Assembly (NCBI RefSeq): GCF_000003815.2
Contig: NC_049981.1
Span: 8,562,204 to 8,626,203, forward strand
Length of the DNA: 64,000 nt
Reading direction: 5' to 3'
Origin: Branchiostoma floridae
Lineage: Eukaryota; Chordata; Leptocardii; Amphioxiformes; Branchiostomatidae
A model generated the notes under the pieces. It made no database searches and was not told the origin of the DNA. It worked only from the letters and a program-made list of their open reading frames with translations. Numbering within the stretch: the first letter of the stretch is position 1; each line of letters starts with the position of its first letter. Both the position numbers and the translations under genes were made by a program. Below, in pieces: positions 42,501 through 45,500 of the stretch.

Positions 42501-45500
42501 AGCTGCATAACTGAAAAATCAGGCTAACTGCAGATTCGTCTAAAAGCGCCAAATTTGGCACACAAATAGTCAAACATGTTCTAAGCAAATCTAAGGCATC
42601 TCAATTTCAGCGGGAGCACTTTAGCAGAACTTTGTATTTAGAGCCCATGGAAATGGAATAACCATTTTGGGGATTTTCTTAATGTGAAAGAATGTCGTGT
42701 GTTCAACCTTCTTGATCACCTAGATTTCATAATGCATGCATTTTTACAACATTTTTTTCGTTCTCACTCCTCTCGCATCATGTTTGGGATTCTCAATGGA
42801 TGCCGTATATTTAATCGCAACAGCAAGGCCTGAATTCCACAAATGAAGGTAGCAATGTCTATAGATTAGCATCTGTCAACACTTCTTCCATTTACCTGGC
42901 ACTATTGAAAAAAAACGTCACCCGACAAAGAATGAAAGATCACATCTTTTATCTACATATCTGGCGACAGTAAACTGAGCAGTGGCTGATCTGTACACTT
43001 AGGCCATATTCATTTGATGAATGACATCCTCTGGGAACTTTAAAACTAATGCGAGCGCGCGAATAAAAAAGATTGGAAAAAAGAATTGCCTTCGGTAGAA
43101 ATCTAAGTGGTCGGTATCGTTGAACATGGACTAAAAAAGACACATAGTATGGTATACCAACAATACGATGTAGGGACCGGCACATTGTACGGGTACAAAA
43201 CCGTTTTTTCTTCTTGGAACGGTCGAAAAATAAACAGACCTGACAGAAATCAGTGGAACGGGTAACCCATTTTCGAAATTTCCCCGATGAGAAAATTGAC
43301 ACACTATATCGGCTGGCCTTTGGGGGCTTACAGGGCAAAGAAAATAACAAGAGCGAAATCGAGTACAGTTTATAGTCTTTTTACCAAGTTTCTACAGAAG
43401 TAGTTAGCCTTGATTACATGAAGGTAGGATTTTAAAACGTCAGTGCGAGTCGGATGCTCCACCAAACAGATTGCTTTGTAGCGAAATTGACCATTGTTTT
43501 GAGTATTGACAATTTACAAGCAGGGTTTACACAGTCAGGTCCAGGTACAGGTCCGGACCTGGACCCAATCCTCTGGACCTGAACCTGTACCTGGATTTTC
43601 AGTACTGGTACCTAGGACAACGTCCTTGTTGGTACCCAACGCTACCAACAATCGATTTTTCATTTTTGTTCTTCCACATCTTATTCTTTGACTTTATATT
43701 TACTTTGGCATGCTATGATATTAGTTTTCTAATCCTTTTTTTTTCAATCTATGGCATATATGTTCTCATTTTACAGCTGCTTGGTCGAAAAACATTTTTT
43801 TTAGAAATGGCCGAACATTGATGCGCGCTCGGATGTCATCCATATAATCAAATCAACATGGGCTTAAAAAGTGCCTTCAAATATTTGTGATGAGATGAAC
43901 TTTAGCCTTACTTTTAAACTTGTGTAAGGGGGCAGAGGCTGATGACCTAAAGGACAAAAGGCTGCTAACATGAGCTTTGTCTTGTTGACAATGTTACACT
44001 ATCAGATCAGTGCTAGGAACTTGGGGATACCAAATGTCACTTAGTTTTAATTGAACTTCTATACCCATGGTAAAACTGTGTAGCGTTCGAAACTAAAACT
44101 CAGGACAAAGCATGGCGCTATTTTTCTAGCCGTTAGTGCAATGCGGCGTCGCTACGGCTCTCACGTTTGATAGTGGCAGTGCAGGGCAGAAAAGTGAGGA
44201 AATGGTTTCGACGTTCTTCGTTAGAATTCGCTGCGAAATGACATTAACTTGTCAATGAATACTCGTTAATGGCTTACAAACATAGGAAGTGATGTGCTTT
44301 GGGTGAAATTGTTTTTGGGCCTGACCGTTCTTTCTTGATATCCGTCCGCTTTGACTGTAAGCCGTCCTTTGACCTCGATTAAACTTTATGTTGTTATTAT
44401 AGTTATGGGGAAAAACTTTAATTCAGGGGTTACATAAGTGCAGTCACAATACCGCGCGCCGTGAATTATAAGAAACTTTCACAATAATTTGACGCAATAT
44501 TATGCAAATAAGGGACTAATTCCCATAATCGGCATCTGCTAATCTCCCACCTACCACAAACTACATAAGTATTTGAGTCCTATAATGGAAAACACTGTAA
44601 ATATGGATTTTTCTCATTAAGTATGCAAGTTAGGTCCACCTTCGCATAATCTGCACCTCATTAAGTACATCTCTGCTAAAGATACGTACCTGCTAAATAT
44701 CATGGACATCCATCGTTCCTATGTTTTATTATGCTCCTTGGAAGATGTTGACAAAATTGGCCCTGCACTTACAGAGCAAGCCGTTAGGGGGCCCAAACAT
44801 ACATAATTTCTTCCTTACATCATAGGTTCTGCTGCAGTACTAAGGTCACAATGTCACAGTGGCAAGAATTCTGGAAATAGCAAAATGTAATTTCCAACAC
44901 CAAAATTGGACTCACCCAAATTTTCGACTGCACAGCATCAGTCTTTGTCAAGGAATGAACAATCCACTGCTGTCGTGACGTCACGTTATGCAGATAGAAC
45001 AAGTGACTCAGTAAGCAGTGGATTATAGGTTGCAGGAAGCCTATGGCGCCCACCGTCTCTATTCAGGGATGGTTGTAAAGCTCTGATGTAGATGCTTTTT
45101 TTTATCCCTTTAGCAAAAAAGCAACATTTGGAGCACCATAGACTTCCTGCAACCTATAATCCACTGCTCACTGAGTCACTTGTTCTATCTGCATAACGTG
45201 ACGTCACGACAGCAGTGGTGCAAAATGGGTCTGGTAAAAAAAAATTTCTATGGCCCTCCCCCCGCCCCCCAAAAAATTTCAATGGCCCTCCCCCCGAAAT
45301 TTTTCCTTACCTTTTCTATTACACACACTGTGCATCATTAAATGATATAACGTGAGCAATATTATGCACGTTGGAGTCCTGCTGGGGCATATCTCTCCCA
45401 AAGTTTTACAACAGCCGAGTTTTCATTTTGATGACATGTATACAAACATGTAGCACTTGATGTTGTTACACTCGCACTGCAGCGGTTATAAGACTTACCT

